A stretch of 24,072 nt of DNA, from positions 1-24,072 of the forward strand of contig JALFGI010000096.1 in the NCBI GenBank assembly GCA_022777455.1, written 5' to 3'. Position 1 is the first letter of the stretch. Every line of letters begins with the position of its first letter. The stretch comes from Clostridiales bacterium. Its GTDB lineage: Bacteria; Bacillota_A; Clostridia; Oscillospirales; Oscillospiraceae. Shown here one piece after another: positions 22,598 through 24,072 of the stretch. The notes below the pieces were generated by a model. The model ran no database searches. It saw only the letters and a list, made by a program, of their open reading frames with translations, and was not told where the DNA came from. The position numbers and the translations under genes are program-made.

Positions 22598-24072
22598 ATG
22601 AACGATACCATTCGGATCCAGGGTGCCAGAGAAAATAACCTGAAAAATGTGAATCTCACCATTCCCAGGGACAAGCTGGTGGTATTTACCGGCTTGAGCG
22701 GTTCCGGAAAATCCAGTCTTGCCTTCGATACCATTTATGCCGAGGGCCAGCGCCGCTATGTGGAAAGCCTCAGTTCCTATGCCCGGCAGTTCCTGGGTCA
22801 GATGGATAAGCCGGATGTGGATTCTATCGACGGTCTTTCTCCGGCCATTTCCATCGATCAGAAGACCACTTCCAAAAGTCCCCGCTCCACTGTGGGTACC
22901 GTAACGGAGATTTACGACTACCTCCGCCTGCTCTGGGCCAGAACCGGCATTCCTCACTGCCCCAAATGCGGCAGGGAGATTCGCCGCCAGACCATCGACC
23001 AGATTGTGGACCGGGTGGAGGCCTTGGGGGAAGGAACCCGATTTATTATCCTCTCTCCGGTGATTCGGGGAAAAAAGGGCGAGCACCAGAAAGTATTTGA
23101 AGATGCCCGGAAGCAGGGCTTTGCCAGAGTCCGGGTGGATGGCATTCAGTATGATCTGACCGAGGAGATCAAGCCGGAAAAAAACAAGAAGCATACCATC
23201 GAGCTGATTGTGGACCGGCTGGTGCTGAAAGAGGGTATCCGCCGCCGCCTCACCGATTCCATCGAAACTGCCTGTACTCACTCCGCAGGACTGGTGACTA
23301 TCTCCATCCCCGGACAGGAGGAAGAACTAAGCTTTTCTCAGAATTATGCCTGCGAGGATTGCGGCATCAGCATGACAGAACTGGAGCCCCGGATGTTCTC
23401 TTTCAATAATCCCGCCGGTGCTTGCCCCAGCTGCACAGGTTTGGGCTTCCAGCTGATTGCGGATGAGGATCTGGTCATTCCGGACAAAGAGAAATCCATT
23501 TTTGACGGAGCAATCCAGGCTTCCGGCTGGCAGAATGCCAGAACGGACTCTATTTTCAGAATGTATTTTGAGGCACTGGCCCAGAAGTATCATTTCTCTC
23601 TGACAGTTCCGGTGAAAGAACTGTCCCGGGATGTGATGGATGTTATCCTTTACGGTACCAAAGGGGAGAAACTCCGTATGACCTACAACCGGGGAAGCGG
23701 AATGGGTGTGCTGGAGCAGCCGTTTGAGGGCATTTTGAACAATATCTCCCGCCGATATCGGGAAACCCAATCCGATGCGGCCCGGAAAGAATTGGAGGAA
23801 TGCATGGCAACAGCGCCCTGTTCCAGCTGCGGCGGCAATCGGCTTTCGGCCATTGCCCAGGCGGTGACCGTTGGCGGCATCGGCATTATGGATTTCTGCC
23901 GCATGAGTATCCGTCAGGAACTGGAGTTTATGCAGAATCTGCATCTGGAGGGGAATATGGCCCTGGTGGCAGAGCAGATTGTGAAGGAAATCAAATCCCG
24001 GCTGCAGTTCCTGATGGACGTTGGCCTGGGCTATCTGACCCTGTCCCGCCCGGCGGGCACTCTGTCCGGCGG
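22598..24072 (+). CDS. uvrA: Excinuclease ABC subunit A, 5' part (runs off the window)
   Basis: The frame is open from ATG 22598 to the window end, giving 491 complete codons of a protein that is normally about 940 residues. UvrA is the ATPase that finds DNA damage for nucleotide excision repair. Visible are Walker A G-L-S-G-S-G-K-S-S (32-40), the E-G-Q-R-R-Y-V-E-S-L-S-S-Y-A-R-Q-F segment just after it, a Q-loop region, the C-x-x-C cysteines of the zinc sites (C-P-K-C-G, C-E-D-C-G, C-P-S-C) and the beginning of the first ABC signature, L-S-R-P-A-G-T-L-S-G-G, at the cut. AGGAGC lies upstream of the ATG. It diverges from prs. Confidence 0.97.
   Translation, partial: MNDTIRIQGARENNLKNVNLTIPRDKLVVFTGLSGSGKSSLAFDTIYAEGQRRYVESLSSYARQFLGQMDKPDVDSIDGLSPAISIDQKTTSKSPRSTVGTVTEIYDYLRLLWARTGIPHCPKCGREIRRQTIDQIVDRVEALGEGTRFIILSPVIRGKKGEHQKVFEDARKQGFARVRVDGIQYDLTEEIKPEKNKKHTIELIVDRLVLKEGIRRRLTDSIETACTHSAGLVTISIPGQEEELSFSQNYACEDCGISMTELEPRMFSFNNPAGACPSCTGLGFQLIADEDLVIPDKEKSIFDGAIQASGWQNARTDSIFRMYFEALAQKYHFSLTVPVKELSRDVMDVILYGTKGEKLRMTYNRGSGMGVLEQPFEGILNNISRRYRETQSDAARKELEECMATAPCSSCGGNRLSAIAQAVTVGGIGIMDFCRMSIRQELEFMQNLHLEGNMALVAEQIVKEIKSRLQFLMDVGLGYLTLSRPAGTLSG

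Overview
The window looks like a chromosomal segment of a low-to-mid GC Firmicute of class Clostridia, most like the gut Oscillospirales/Ruminococcaceae. The grounds are consensus sigma-A type promoters, strong AGGAGG ribosome sites, U-tract hairpin terminators, an LPXTG pilin subunit, a MetA with Glu111 (the acetyl-CoA type), and intergenic palindromes of a style I associate with Faecalibacterium-like genomes. That placement is inference from gene content; there is no rRNA here to confirm it.

Layout. 1-1660: a GNAT acetyltransferase broken by a one-base frameshift, then a LysR regulator with a near-consensus promoter. 1688-6424: a small cysteine-rich ORF faces an AraC regulator across an AT-rich control region; downstream of the AraC gene lies an NAD-salvage cluster (nicotinamidase, NMN/NaMN adenylyltransferase, nicotinate phosphoribosyltransferase) ending in an effector-binding/DUF3795 cysteine-rich fusion protein. 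6425-8533: a lone sortase-anchored pilin-type protein. 8534-9850: 1.3 kb of non-coding DNA packed with palindromic repeats, including a tandem array built from copies of the 3' end of a tRNA-Gln gene. 9848-12187: an SGNH hydrolase diverging from a glutamate/aspartate- or dicarboxylate-type symporter. 12195-15119: a second GNAT with a disturbed start, then metY-metA for methionine synthesis by direct sulfhydrylation. 15149-22311 (minus strand): prs, pth, mfd and a VanW-domain membrane protein. 22598 to the end (plus strand): the first 491 codons of uvrA.

How the parts fit. The AraC-pncA-nadM-pncB block can turn nicotinamide and nicotinate into NAD. MetA acetylates homoserine and MetY turns the product into homocysteine. 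prs supplies PRPP, which the phosphoribosyltransferase uses, and Mfd and UvrA both act in nucleotide excision repair.

The least ordinary part is 8565-9616. Several repeat units there differ from one another by paired changes that keep the stems intact, and the ~150 bp units next to tRNA-Gln can be drawn as a tRNA-like fold with enlarged side arms. I regard this as the best candidate for something undescribed.
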